Origin: Anthoceros angustus
Taxonomy: Eukaryota > Streptophyta > Anthocerotopsida > Anthocerotales > Anthocerotaceae
DNA: 64,000 nucleotides
Direction: 5' to 3'
Assembly: GCA_010909165.1 (NCBI GenBank)
Contig: VJWM01000107.1
Location: 868,001 to 932,000, forward strand
The notes beneath the pieces are model-generated. The model was not told where the DNA came from, did not search any database, and was given only the letters and a program-made list of their open reading frames with translations. Position numbers and translations under genes: made by a program. Positions 25,415-38,977 of this stretch are shown here, one piece after another (positions within the stretch are counted from its first letter, which is position 1; every line of letters begins with the position of its first letter).

Positions 25415-25625
25415 GGTTGCTGCTGCCGTGCTTGCTCTCTTCCGGGATTGCCAATCCCCAGGACGGCCGACCGTAATCCTCCGAGTCTCTGTCGAATTGT
25501 TCCCGTAACGAAGCCGGATGAGGACCGGGCTTTTCCGGCTTCCGCAGCGACTCCGCCGCTTGCTGGTCGATCTGCTGCAGCAGCTGCTCGGCTACCTTGA
25601 GCTTGGACGAGAGCCAGGACGCCAT
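23860..25625 (-). pseudogene. Golgin-candidate-2-like fragment (unit 4, longest open N-terminus)
   Basis: Same structure. ATG at 25625. One additional C near 25370 keeps the frame open past the Ser run through LKKAGPVAPRTRQEHAARPD and DQDWTQLLASP, for 187 codons to 25062. This shows which frame the ancestor used there. The 38-bp duplication is at 24063-24138. Confidence 0.82.
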
Positions 25626-26186
25626 GGCCACATCTGCCAGCGATGAGCCCGGCAAGGCCACCCTCTTGGTTTGGGAGAGAGCGTGGAGGCCTAATGAGAC
25701 AAGCCTCCTTCAGTTTTCACTTCAAAACATGTATATACTGTAGGTAGTAGAGCTTTAGGCACATCACAGACATTATGTAGCAAAGAGAATGGAAAAATCC
25801 CATTACCCCGAAACGAAGGGAACTCCTCCAGGGACACCAGGCGGAGGGACTAGCCCGCGAGGGCCAATTTTAAAACTACTTAGTGCTCCGAGAGTGTTGT
25901 GGTTTGGGATATGAAAAGGCTTACCCTGCTTACCCTACCGAAGATGCCACGGGCGTTACCTCTACAGCGCAATGGACACCCCAAGGTCTCGATTGGCCAA
26001 CGCCCTTTACAGTTCCATTTCGACTCAGTAGACTCTGTCCGTTGATCGGGAAAACTGTGTGTCAAACGGTAACACACGACTGAGAAAATTGAGCCCAGCA
26101 ATTGGGAGAGCCCTGGTTATGTTTCCACCCAAGCCTCTCGAAGGGAGGATACAACTCTGATGGTTTAACTCAGCCCACGGTGAGTC

Positions 26187-26802
26187 AGGCTTGGATTGTC
26201 TCTCCCATACGCTTTCTGCGCATCTTTGAAGATCCCACACGTCACAAACATGTTTACCAAAGCATAGCCCACAACCTTGTATGATGTTGACGTCCTCTTC
26301 CTCTGATCTGGGCAAGAAGCTGCCTCCCTTCTCCGGCGATGGTAAGCCTACACTTGCACAGTCCTGAGAGGGTCAGAAGTGTCACAGCGTTAGGCAAAGC
26401 TGTGGCCCCTTGCATTCAACTGTAAGGATCCAGGGCGTCCTCACCCATACCTGGCTAAAAATATCAGGCAATGATTGTGGTCCAAATCAAGACTTCCTCT
26501 GTTTGATATGTGCAGATAATGATGGCAGACAACGAGAATCCCTTGGCCTCCACCACCAGGGTGAACACCGCCATGGCTTCCTACTATCTGCCATGAGAAG
26601 CATACAACCTGCAGAGTGTGGTTGCACAAGAGTGTGTCCGACTGATGCCCGCTTCTCACCACGGGAGCATGGACACAGCGACCTTGAATCAGATCACTCG
26701 TCAAGGACAGTATAAAAGATTGGGAAATCCGACAGTCTGCCTTCAGCACCAGCACTCCCAGACCCTCAACAGCCTCCCTGGGCTGCCCCTGCCTTCATCT
26801 TG
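26187..26802 (-). pseudogene. Degenerate PPR gene fragment (unit 5)
   Basis: Same relic. Open pieces at 26755-26441 and 26315 downward. Confidence 0.58.
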
Positions 26803-26905
26803 CGGTTTAAGAAGTCACGACCATTTCAGATCCTGCTGGCTTGACAAGACTAGCACTTACAAGGAAGCTCCACTTATCCACCTGCACATCCATAGCCACA
26901 AGTGA

Positions 26906-27984
26906 ACGGGAGCTCAGAGGAACTGGTTTAGGAGGAGTAGAATTTGTTCAAACAAATCCTATCGCTCCTAGACCGGCTGCTCCCAGCTTCCTCCCCAGCT
27001 TCCTCCTCCTCAACCTTGCAGTCAAGCCGCCGGACCTGTTCATGGGACACCAAGTATCCATCTGCACATCCATAGTAGCACGCGAACGGGAGCTCAGACG
27101 AGCTGGTTCAGGAGGAGTAGAATTTGACCTACCAACTTCTATCGCTCCTAGACCGGCTGCTCACAGCTTCCTCTTCACAAACCTCACAGTCAAGGGACCA
27201 GACCTATTCGTGTAACACACGGTATCCTCGGCACATCCATAGCAGCAAGCGAACGGAAGCTCGGAGGAGCTGGTGTAGGAGGCGTAGAATTTGACCTAAC
27301 AAATTCTGTCGCTCCTAGACCAGTTGCTCCCAGCTTCCTCTTCACAAACCTGACCGTCAAGACGCCCGACCCAGTCGTGTAACACCCGGTATCCATCTGC
27401 ACATCCGTGGCAGCAAGCGAACGGAAGCTCGGAGGAGCTGGTTTAGGAGGCGTAGAATTTGACCTAACAAATTCTGTCGCGCCTAGACCAGTTGCTCCCA
27501 GCTTCCTTCACAAACCTAACCGTCCAGGCGCCCGATCCATTCTGTAACACCAGTATCCATCTGCATCCGTGGCAAGCGAACGGAAGCTCGGAGAAGCTGG
27601 TTTAGGAGGCGTAGAATTTGACCTAACAAATTCTGTCGCGCCTGAACCAGTTGCTCCCAACTTCCTCTTCACAAACATAACCGTCCAGGCGCCCGATCCA
27701 TTCGTGTAACACCAAGTATCCATCTGCACATCCGTGGCAGCAAGCGAACGGAAGCTCGGAGGAGCTGGTTTAGGAGGCGTAGAATTTGACCTAACAAATT
27801 TTATCGCTCCTAGACCGGCTGCTCCCAGCTTCCTCTTCACAAACCTAACAGTCAAGCGTGAGGTAACACCCCGGATCATCTGTACATCCTTAGCAGGAAG
27901 CGAACGGGAGCTCCGAGGAGCTGGTGTAGGAGGCGTAGAATTTGCCCTCACAAACTCATCGCTCCTAGACCGGCTCCCAGCTTC
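26906..27984. repeat. Hairpin array (unit 5)
   Basis: Seven foldback elements. In the sixth, the usual TCTGTCGCGCCTAGACCAG arm is replaced by TTTATCGCTCCTAGACCGG, the version normally found in elements 1 and 2. The minus strand is open for 147 codons (27951-27508). Confidence 0.85.
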
Positions 27985-29870
27985 CTCTTCGCGAACCTAA
28001 CAGTCAAGCCGCTAAACCTGTTCGTGGAACACCAGGCATCGCACCAATTTCTTGTTCCCAGAACCTGCTGGCTCTGACGCCATCCTCGTGAACAGCGTGA
28101 ATGTACAGCGTGCCAGACAGCTATGATTCGCAGAGGCATGCGCGTCCTACCACCTTTACCCCAAACCCTAAACCCGTCCTCGACTCACTTCAATAAAAAC
28201 ATAATAGACTATTTACATACTTTGTTTCAAAGTGGACGTGAACGGGTAGCCCCAGTTTTGCGGAAGATTTTGCTGTTTCGAATGCGAGCTGTAAGTGGAT
28301 CTGGTGCGATCTGCTTAACTAAAGCATTTTCAATGAGGGCAGGAGGCGGGCCGCCGGAGGTTCGTCTATACGGGTGCAGACAATCTTTGAGTCGGCAGTG
28401 CATGCGGGGATTCTGGTGTTGGGATTCATGTTCATCACTGACAGATTCCCCGTGAAGTTTGTGTCAAAGTTCGCTAAAGTGGGTGTGAAAGGAGTTTGAG
28501 GCCGATCGGTCTGCAGCTGTGCAAGCTGGAGGCGAAGGAGATCAAACCATTTCGGAACTTCAACGTGCAGAGAACTGGAGCAACTCCAACCTCTTTCTTT
28601 TCATATCTCCGAGAAGACTGCCTTGGCTACCAGGAGGTGGACCAAAGTTTATGCAAGAATTGTTGAGAAAAGCAACGATGACCGGCGGCTAGGGACTTGC
28701 AGATTCAGCAAAGTTTATGCAAGAATTGTTGAGAAAAGCAACGATAGGTGACGGGCGGCTAGGGACTTGCAGATTCATATATTAAGCATTTGTAGGCTGG
28801 AACTTGACCAGGTCATGGATGTCAATTGTTGGAATAGGAAGTGCCTCGTCTAATGTACTTAATATTGCTTTATGAAGTGTATAGATCGCATGCATCTTAT
28901 GCTTGCAAATAGAATCATGCGCGGAAAATTTTGGAAAGCGCATATAGTTTTTTCCCCAATCTAGTGCCCTAGCCCTTAATTGTGTGAAGCCAAGGTGCGA
29001 AAATGAATTGAGTTCGGTTGTTGGGCACTAGTAGAGCAATGGTTGCTCTCTTGTTTGTGCAATTTGAATATTGTTTCATTTGCGGAGTGGAGGTTCCCCA
29101 TACAAACAAGATGAACACATCTTCTTCTTTTTCTTCTCATCTCTTATCTATTTATAAAGCTAATGTTTGGTAACCAAACTTTTCAATAATAGAAAATATT
29201 TATGTGAGAAACTCAATGAAAAGAAAATAAATATTCATTTACCTACAACTAGAAAATACTATGCATTCATAACTTGCGAATATACCCATGAAACTTAGAA
29301 TAGCTTTAAACGAACTAAGCTCTATTTAAGCCGAAACAAAAAAAAGTCGTATTTGGAAGAAGTGGATTTCATCCCTTGGCCTACTTTTCTCTAATAAGTT
29401 AGCGTTGATTTTGTTGTGTTTCTTCACTATTCCAACAAATGGAGTCATGCACTTGTATGCTCCGACTTGAGGAAGGTAGAGAGTGAGCGGTCAAAGAGTA
29501 CTTAGTACCTTTAGCAAAATATATTTTAGAGTGCCCTCCAAAGAGATGTAAGACCCACATGCATAACTTGCCCACCACCTATGATACTAGTTTGTGATTG
29601 TAAGAAACAAAGTATACGCACCTTTAGTATAACATTCCTTCTTATTGCATAAGTAAACGGAAGACGGAAAATATGCTAGTACACATCCCGCATGCTTACA
29701 GCAAAATGGTGTGAGGTCTTTTTCACCTAGAACTTCTTTGTACCCCTCCGGATGCAAAGTATATCCAAGAGGTAGTCCTACGGTCTTTTTCACCTAGAAC
29801 TTCTTTGCACTCCTCCGAATACAAAGTATATCCGGAAGAGTTAGGTAGTCCTACAACCATGCGATCTTAT

Positions 29871-29942
29871 GAACAATGGGATTGCGACATTCTTCTTCTA
29901 CATTTAGAATACATTTAGAAGAATGTCACAATCCCATTGTTC
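29871..29942. repeat. 72-nt inverted repeat (unit 5)
   Basis: Same 26-nt arms and 20-nt loop as in unit 1, with no indels. Confidence 0.85.
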
Positions 29943-30350
29943 TTCTTCTTCTTCTTCGAAATTTTGTGACATTTTTATGAAGATAGTGGTAGTGGAATGT
30001 CTTCTCATATTCTTGTAGGCGGTCCCAGATGTGAGTGCAGACGTGTATGGTGGCCGACAATTGGGGTGGCCAATCACCCGGACTCGCAGCAGTTGCTGGG
30101 CGGAGACGTGGCTCGGACGGAGTACTCTTCGCGCATGGCATGGGGAGATCAAGGGAGATAAGGCGCGTGCTGGGTCTATGAGATCGCTTGGCTTGGGCCA
30201 ACTTCACTGTCACAGACTACAAGTGTTGAACGCAATTGGATATCTGCGGCCGCATGATATCCTAGTCCCAGTCCCAGATCGCAGAGGAACTGTCGTGTAC
30301 GCAACTGCCCGGCCAGCCTGCGGGCGTTGGGGTCGCTGGATAGCATTGAC

Positions 30351-32110
30351 CTGTAATTCCCCTTTGGCAAGTGATCGCAAAGCTCCAGCTCCACCTCTAG
30401 CTCTGCATGCAATGTCCAGTGAAGTGCTCAGATTTATTGCCTTTGCCGGTCCAGATCTAGAGCAGCTCCATGGCCGCCAGGTCGCGCGCGCAGCAACACA
30501 CACACGTGATCTCACCATCCCTCTGAGCAGCGGCAAGTGCCCTGGTAAGGTCCGCATTCTCTGCCTCAAGCTGTGCCTCTAGAGCTAGCCCGCATTCTCT
30601 GCCTCAAGCTGTGCCTCTAGAGCTAGCCCTTCCATCCTAGTTCTGCTGTGCTGCCGCCTTCCAACTCCAGCGCCTGTGCCACTTCCATCATGCTCAGTTG
30701 GAGCTCGGCGGCCTCTTTGACCTGCTGCTCCACACCATCGGCAAGAGCACGCTCCAGAGCTTCCTTTTCGCATTCCAGTTGTTGCACAAGATTTTCTCGC
30801 TCTGCTAGAGCAGCCCTGGCAGCTTCAACAGCCAGGGATTCCAGCTCCTCTGTTTTCTAAGCTTCCTCCTCTCAGCCGCTTTCCTCCTCACCTCGTCTTC
30901 ATACTCAGAATCCGAGCCGGACTCGGAGCCTGACTCAGAGCGTGACTCAGAACCGCTTTCCGACCCGCTGCCAGACAACGACTCCACATCTACACGTTCT
31001 TCAGCCTCATATCCCTCCCGAGACACTCGGCAGATTAATTATGATCCCTGCCTCCTGCGCCTGCGCTTGCTCATTCACAGCAGTTGTCCTCCTACCACTA
31101 GTTTCTGGAACGGGCTCTGGCAGGGTAGGCTCCAGCTCAAGGTCCACGAACCCGTTCAAATCCTCCGTCGTGGCAGCATTCTCGGCAGCATGCACGCCAT
31201 ATTGCTTCGAAACGGGATCCGTGGCTCGTGTCAAGGCATCATCCAGCAAATCCTCCACTCCACTAGGCCTTTCCAACCCCGGCGCCTCCTCCACCACCGG
31301 CTCCAATCTACCAATTCCATCATCCCGCACACCCTGTGAAACCCCATCCCTACCCTCGCCACCGGCCGAAGACGCAACATCATGACCTAATCCAAGCCTG
31401 TCTCTCCCATCCGCAGCAGCACTCCACGACACACTCCCTCCGACACCCGAGGCAGCGTCCTCCGCAACCAGCACTCGCAACGCCTGCTCTTCACCAACAT
31501 CGTCAATCCTCCAGGTCCAGCCTCCTCTTCACCGACTCATCCCGGAAATTCTTCACCGAGGCAGCCGCATCACTTCCCTGTCTCCTCTCCCTGCCGCCGT
31601 TCCTGCCTGCCTCACCCTGGACGACTGCGCCGCAATCTGCTTCAAGCTGGACACCGGCACCGCCTTGGACGTCGGGGTCGGCCCCGACCTCCGAGCACCA
31701 TCCCTCCCGCTCCCGGGATCGCAGCTCCACACTACTGGCAAAAGGAGTGGTAGCCCCGGACTGGAAGCAGGAGACGCCAGCAGCTGCGTCCAGTCCTGAT
31801 CCGGCCGAGCAGCATGCTCCTGCCGGGTGCGCGAGCAACAGGCCCGGCCTTCTTCAACCCGGACAACGTCCTCTGCTGCTGCTGCTGCTGCTGCTGCTGC
31901 GGTTGCTGCTGCCGTGCTTGCTCTCTTCCGGGATTGCCAATCCCCAGGACGGCCGACCGTAATCCTCCGAGTCTCTGTCGAATTGTTCCGTAACGAAGCC
32001 GGATGAGGACCGGGCTTTTCCGGCTTCCGCAGCGACTCCGCCGCTTGCTGGTCGATCTGCTGCAGCAGCTGCTCGGCTACCTTGAGCTTGGACGAGAGCC
32101 AGGACGCCAT
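30351..32110 (-). pseudogene. Golgin-candidate-2-like fragment (unit 5)
   Basis: Same structure. ATG at 32110, 38-bp duplication at 30554-30629. The central part is open from 31480 to 31007. Confidence 0.8.
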
Positions 32111-32671
32111 GGCCACATCTGCCAGCGATGAGCCCGGCAAGGCCACCCTCTTGGTTTGGGAGAGAGCGTGGAGGCCTAATGAGACAAGCCTCCTTCAGTT
32201 TTCACTTCAAAACATGTATATACTGTAGGTAGTAGAGCTTTAGGCACATCACAGACATTATGTAGCAAAGAGAATGGAAAAATCCCATTACCCCGAAACG
32301 AAGGGGAACTCCTCCAGGGACACCAGGCGGAGGGGACTAGTCATGAGGGCCAATTTTAAAACTACTTAGTGCTCCGAGAGTGTTGTGGTTTGGGATATGA
32401 AAAGGCTTACCCTGCTTACCCTACCGAAGATGCCACGGGCGTTACCTCTACAGCGCAATGGACACCCCAAGGTCTCGATTGGCCAACGCCCTTTACAGTT
32501 CCATTTCGACTCAGTAGACTCTGTCCGTTGATCGGGAAAACTGTGTGTGTCAAACGGTAACACACGACTGAGAAAATTGAGCCCAGCAATTGGGAGAGCC
32601 CTGGTTATGTTTCCACCCAACCCTCGAAGGGAGGATACAACTCTGATGGTTTAACTCAGCCCACGGTGAGT

Positions 32672-33287
32672 CAGGCTTGGATTGTCTCTCCCATACGCTT
32701 TCTGCGCATCTTTGAAGATCCCACACGTCACAAACATGTTTACCAAAGCATAGCCCACAACCTTGTATGATGTTGACGTCCTCTTCCTCTGATCTGGGCA
32801 AGAAGCTGCCTCCCTTCTCCGGCGATGGTAAGCCTACACTTGCACAGTCCTGGAGAGGGTCAGAAGTGTCACAGCGTTAGGCAAAGCTGTGGCCTTGCAT
32901 TCAACTGTAAGGATCCAGGGCGTCCTCACCCATACCTGGCTAAAAATATCAGGCAATGATTGTGGTCCAAATCAAGACTTCCTCTGTTTGATATGTGCAG
33001 ATAATGATGGCAGACAACGAGAATCCCTTGGCCTCCACCACCAGGGTGAACACCGCCATGGCTTCCTACTATCTGCCATGAGAAGCATACAACCTGCAGA
33101 GTGTGGTTGCACAAGAGTGTGTCCGACTGATGCCCGCTTCTCACCACGGGAGCATGGACACAGCGACCTTGAATCAGATCACTCGTCAAGGACAGTATAA
33201 AAGATTGGGAAATCCGACAGTCTGCCTTCAGCACCAGCACTCCCAGACCCTCAACAGCCTCCTGGGCTGCCCCTGCCTTCATCTTGC
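32672..33287 (-). pseudogene. Degenerate PPR gene fragment (unit 6)
   Basis: Same relic. Open pieces at 33282-32926 and 32801 downward. Confidence 0.58.
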
Positions 33288-33390
33288 GGTTTAAGAAGTC
33301 ACGACCATTTCAGATCCTGCTGGCTTGACAAGACTAGCACTTACAAGGAAGCTCCACTTATCCACCTGCACATCCATAGCCACAAGTGAA

Positions 33391-34470
33391 CGGGAGCTCA
33401 GAGGAACTGGTTTAGGAGGAGTAGAATTTGTTCAAACAAAATCCTATCGCTCCTAGACCGGCTGCTCCCAGCTTCCTCCCAGCTTCCTCCTCCTCAACCT
33501 TGCAGTCAAGCCGCCGGACCTGTTCATGGACACCAAGTATCCATCTGCACATCCATAGTAGCACGCGAACGGGAGCTCAGACGAGCTGGTTCAGGAGGAG
33601 TAGAATTTGACCTACCAACTTCTATCGCTCCTAGACCGGCTGCTCACAGCTTCCTCTTCACAAACCTCACAGTCAAGGGACCAGACCTATTCGTGTAACA
33701 CACGGTATCCTCGGCACATCCATAGCAGCAAGCGAACGGAAGCTCGGAGGAGCTGGTGTAGGAGGCGTAGAATTTGACCTAACAAATTCTGTCGCTCCTA
33801 GACCAGTTGCTCCCAGCTTCTCTTCACAAACCTGACCGTCAAGACGCCCGACCCAGTCGTGTAACACCGGTATCCATCTGCACATCCGTGGCAGCAAGCG
33901 AACGGAAGCTCGGAGGAGCTGGTTTAGGAGGCGTAGAATTTGACCTAACAAATTCTGTCGCGCCTAGACCAGTTGCTCCCAGCTTCCCTTCACAAACCTA
34001 ACCGTCCAGGCGCCCGATCCATTCTGTAACACCAAGTATCCATCTGCACATCCGTGGCAGCAAGCGAACGGAAGCTCGGAGAAGCTGGTTTAGGAGGCGT
34101 AGAATTTGACCTAACAAATTCTGTCGCGCCTAGACCAGTTGCTCCCAGCTTCCTCTTCACAAACATAACCGTCCAGGCGCCCGATCCATTCGTGTAACAC
34201 CAAGTATCCATCTGCACATCCGTGGCAGCAAGCGAACGGAAGCTCGGAGGAGCTGGTTTAGGAGGCGTAGAATTTGACCTAACAAAATCTGTCGCGCCTA
34301 GACCAGTTGCTCCCAGCTTCCTTCACAAACCTAACAGTCAAGCGTGAGGTAACACCCGGATCATCTGTACATCCTTAGCAGGAAGCGAACGGGAGCTCCG
34401 AGGAGCTGGTGTAGGAGGCGTAGAATTTGCCTAACAAACTCATCGCCCTAGACCGGCTCCCAGCTTCCTC
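33391..34470. repeat. Hairpin array (unit 6)
   Basis: Seven foldback elements as in unit 1. Confidence 0.85.
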
Positions 34471-36359
34471 TTCGCGAACCTAACAGTCAAGCCGCTAAAC
34501 CTGTTCGTGGAACACCAGGCATCGCACCAATTTCTTGTTCCCAGAACCTGCTGGCTCTGACGCCATCCTCGTGAACAGCGTGAATGTACAGCGTGCCAGA
34601 CAGCTATGATTCGCAGAGGCATGCGCGTCCTACCACCTTTACCCCAAACCCTAAACCCGTCCTCGACTCACTTCAATAAAAACATAATAGACTATTTACA
34701 TACTTTGTTCAAAGTGGACGTGAACGGGTAGCAGGAAGCCCCGGTTTTGCGGAAGATTTTGCTGTTTCGAATGCGAGCTGTAAGTGGATCTGGTGCGATC
34801 TGCTTAACTAAAGCATTTTCAATGAGGGCAGGAGGCGGGCCGCCGGAGGTTCGTCTATACAGGTGCAGACAATCTTTGAGTCGGCAGTGCATGCGGGGAT
34901 TCTGGTGTTGGGATTCATGTTCATCACTGACAGATTCCCGTGAAGTTTGTGTCAAAGTTCGCTAAAGTGGGTGTGAAAGGGAGTTTGAGGCCGATCGGTC
35001 TGCAGCTGTGCAAGCTGGAGGCGAAGGAGATCAAACCATTTCGGAACTTCAACGTGCAGAGAACTGGAGCAACTCCAACCTCTTTCTTTTCATATCTCCG
35101 AGAAGACTGCCTTGGCTACCAGGAGGTGGACCAAAGTTTATGCAAGAATTGTTGAGAAAAGCAACGATAGGTGACCGGCGGCTAGGGACTTGCAGATTCA
35201 GCAAAGTTTATGCAAGAATTGTTGAGAAAAGCAACGATAGGTGACGGCGGCTAGGGACTTGATTCATATATTAAGCATTTGTAGGCTGGAACTTGACCAG
35301 GTCATGGATGTCAATTGTTGGAATAGGAAGTGCCTGTCTAATGTACTTAATATTGCTTTATGAAGTGTATAGATCGCATGCATCTTATGCTTGCAAATAG
35401 AATCATGCGCGGAAAATTTTGGAAGCGCATATAGTTTTTTCCCCAATCTAGTGCCCTAGCCCTTAATTGTGTGAAGCCATGGTAGCGAAAATGAATTGAG
35501 TTCGTTGTTGGGCACTAGTGCGAGCAATGGTTGCTCTCTTGTTTGTGCAATTTGAATATTGTTTCATTTGCCGGAGTGGAGGTTCCCCATACAAACAAGA
35601 TGAACACATCTTCTTCTTTTTCTTCTCATCTCTTATCTATTTATAAAGCTAATGTTTGGTAACCAAACTTTTCAATAATAGAAAATATTTATGTGAGAAA
35701 CTCAATGAAAAGAAAATAAATATTCATTTACCTACAACTAGAAAATACTATGCATTCATAACTTGCGAATATACCCATGAAACTTAGAATAGCTTTAAAC
35801 GAACTAAGCTCTATTTGTCGAAACGAAAAAGTCACGATTTGTATGGGATTTCATGCCTTGGCCTACTTTTCTCTAATAAGTTAGCGTTGATTTTGTTGTG
35901 TTTCTTCACTATTCCAACAAATGGAGTCATGCACTTGTATGTCTGCACTTGAGGAAGGTAGAGAGTGAGTCAAAGAATACTTAGTACCTTTAGCAAAATA
36001 TATTTTAGAGTGCCTCTAAAGAGATGTAAGACCCACATGCATAACTTGCCCACCACCTATGATACTAGTTTGTGATTGTAAGAAACAAAGTATACGCACC
36101 TTTTAGTATAACATTCTTCTTATTGCATAAGTAAACGGAAGACGGAAAATATGCTAGTACACATCCCGCATGTTTTACAGCAAAATGGTGTGAGGTCTTT
36201 TTCACCTAGAACTTCTTTGTACTGCCTCCGGATGCAAAGTATATCCGGAAGAGTTAGGTAGTCCTACGGTCTTTTTCACCTAGAACTTCTTTGCACCTGT
36301 CCTCCGAATACAAAGTATATCCAGAAGAGTTAGGTAGTCCTACAACCATGTGATCTTAT

Positions 36360-36431
36360 GAACAATGGGATTGCGACATTCTTCTTCTACATTTAGAATA
36401 CATTTAGAAGAATGTCACAATCCCATTGTTC
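36360..36431. repeat. 72-nt inverted repeat (unit 6)
   Basis: Same 26-nt arms and 20-nt loop as in unit 1, with no indels. Confidence 0.85.
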
Positions 36432-36838
36432 TTCTTCTTCTTCTTCGAAATTTTGTGACATTTTATGAAGATAGTGGTAGTGGAATGTCTTCTCATATTC
36501 TTGTAGGCGGTCCCAGATGTGAGTGCAGACGTGTATGGTGGCCGACAATTGGGGTGGCCAATCACCCAGACTCGCAGCAGTTGCTGGGCGGAGACGTGGG
36601 CTCGGACGGGAGTACTCTTCGCGCATGGCATGGGAGATCAAGGAGATAAGGCGCGTGCTGGGTCTATGAGATCGCTTGGCTTGGGCCAACTTCACTGTCA
36701 CAGACTACAAGTGTTGAACGCAATTGGATATCTGCGGCCGCATGATATCCTAGTCCCAGTCCCAGATCGCAGAGGAACTGTCGTGTACGCAACTGCCCGG
36801 CCAGCCTGCGGGCGTTGGGGTCGCTGGATAGCATTGAC

Positions 36839-38594
36839 CTGTAATTCCCTTTGGCAAGTGATCGCAAAGCTCCAGCTCCACCTCTAGCTCTGCATGCAAT
36901 GTCCAGTGAAGTGCTCAGATTTATTGCCTTTGCCGGTCCAGATCTAGAGCAGCTCCATGGCCGCCAGGTCGCGCGCGCAGCAATACACACACGTGATCTC
37001 ACCATCCCTCTGAGCAGCGGCAAGTGCCCTGGTAAGGTCCGCATTCTCTGCCTCAAGCTGTGCCTCTAGAGCTAGCCCGCATTCTCTGCCTCAAGCTGTG
37101 CCTCTAGAGCTAGCCCTTCCATCCTAGTTCTGCTGTGCTGCCGCCTTTCCAACTCCAGCGCCTGTGCCACTTCCATCATGCTCAGTTGGAGCTCGGCGGC
37201 CTCTTTGACCTGCTGCTCCACACCATCGGCAAGAGCACGCTCCAGAGCTTCCTTTCGCATTCCAGTTGTTGCACAAGATTTTCTCGCTCTAGAGCAGCCC
37301 TGGCAGCTTCAACAGCCAGGGATTCCAGCTCCCTCTGTTTTCTAAGCTTCCTCCTCTCAGCCGCTTTCCTCCTCACCTCGTCTTCATACTCAGAATCCGA
37401 GCCGGACTCGGAGCCTGACTCAGAGCGTGACTCAGAACCGCTTTCCGACCCGCTGCCAGACAACGACTCCACATCTACACGTTCTTCAGCCTCATATCCT
37501 CCCGAGACACTCGGCAGATTAATTATGATCCCTGCCTCCTGCGCCTGCGCTTGCTCATTCACAGCAGTTGTCCTCCTACCACTAGTTTCTGGAACGGGCT
37601 CTGGCAGGGTAGGCTCCAGCTCAAGGTCCACGAACCCGTTCAAATCCTCCGTCGTGGCAGCATTCTCGGCAGCATGCACGCCATATTGCTTCGAAACGGG
37701 ATCCGTGGCTCGTGTCAAGGCATCATCCAGCAAATCCTCCACTCCACTAGGCCTTTCCAACCCCGGCGCCTCCTCCACCACCGGCTCCAATCTACCAATT
37801 CCATCATCCCGCACACCCTGTGAAACCCCATCCCTACCCTCGCCACCGGCCGAAGACGCAACATCATGACCTAATCCAAGCCTGTCTCTCCCATCCGCAG
37901 CAGCACTCCACGACACACTCCTCCGACACCCGAGGCAGCGTCCTCCGCAACCAGCACTCGCAACGCCTGCTCTTCACCAACATCGTCAATCCCTCCAGGT
38001 CCAGCCTCCTCTTCACCGACTCATCCCGGAAATTCTTCACCGAGGCAGCCGCATCACTTCCCTGTCTCCTCTCCCTGCCGCCGTTCCTGCCTGCCTCACC
38101 CTGGACGACTGCGCCGCAATCTGCTTCAAGCTGGACACCGGCACCGCCTTGGACGTCGGGGTCGGCCCCGACCTCCGAGCACCATCCCTCCCGCTCCCGG
38201 GATCGCAGCCCCACACTACTGGCAAAAGGAGTGGTAGCCCGGACTGGAAGCAGGAGACGCCAGCAGCTGCGTCCAGTCCTGATCCGGCCGAGCAGCATGC
38301 TCCTGCCGGGTGCGCGGAGCAACAGGCCCGGCCTTCTTCAACCCGGACAACGTCCTCTGCTGCTGCTGCTGCTGCTGCTGCTGCGGTTGCTGCTGCCGTG
38401 CTTGCTCTCTTCCGGGATTGCCAATCCCCAGGACGGCCGACCGTAATCCTCCGAGTCTCTGTCGAATTGTTCCCGTAACGAAGCCGGATGAGGACCGGCT
38501 TTTCCGGCTTCCGCAGCGACTCCGCCGCTTGCTGGTCGATCTGCTGCAGCAGCTGCTCGGCTACCTTGAGCTTGGACGAGAGCCAGGACGCCAT
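36839..38594 (-). pseudogene. Golgin-candidate-2-like fragment (unit 6, longest open centre)
   Basis: Same structure. ATG at 38594. The central frame is open from 37916 to 37182, joining the variable middle, the Ser/Glu-rich stretch and the first coiled-coil block without interruption. The 38-bp duplication at 37041-37116 still breaks the frame downstream. Confidence 0.82.
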
Positions 38595-38977
38595 GGCCAC
38601 ATCTGCCAGCGATGAGCCCGGCAAGGCCACCCTCTTGGTTTGGGAGAGAGCGTGGAGGCCTAATGAGACAAGCCTCCTTCAGTTTTTCACGTCAAAACAT
38701 GTATATACTGTAGGTAGTAGAGCTTTAGGCACATCACAGACATTATGTAGCAAAGAGAATGGAAAAATCCCATTACCCCGAAACGAAGGGAACTCCTCCA
38801 GGGACACCAGGCGGAGGGACTAGCCCCGAGGGCCAATTTTAAAACTACTTAGTGCTCCGAGAGTGTTGTGGTTTGGGATATGAAAAGGCTTACCCTGCTT
38901 ACCCTACCGAAGATGCCACGGGCGTTACCTCTACAGCGCAATGGACACCCCAAGGTCTCGATTGGCCAACGCCCTTT

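Larger units (their letters stand above)
19452..25945. repeat. Array unit 4
   Basis: 6494 bp. Shares the unit-2 haplotype in the golgin part and GTTTTATGAAG near 22382. Shares the GCAACACACACACG variant (24002) with unit 5. Confidence 0.95.
25946..32431. repeat. Array unit 5
   Basis: 6486 bp. Its sixth hairpin element (about 27741-27835) carries a 3' arm typical of the first two hairpins, a block replacement consistent with gene conversion. Confidence 0.95.
32432..38914. repeat. Array unit 6
   Basis: 6483 bp, the last full unit. Its golgin part has the longest uninterrupted central reading frame (37916-37182, minus, 244 codons). Confidence 0.95.
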
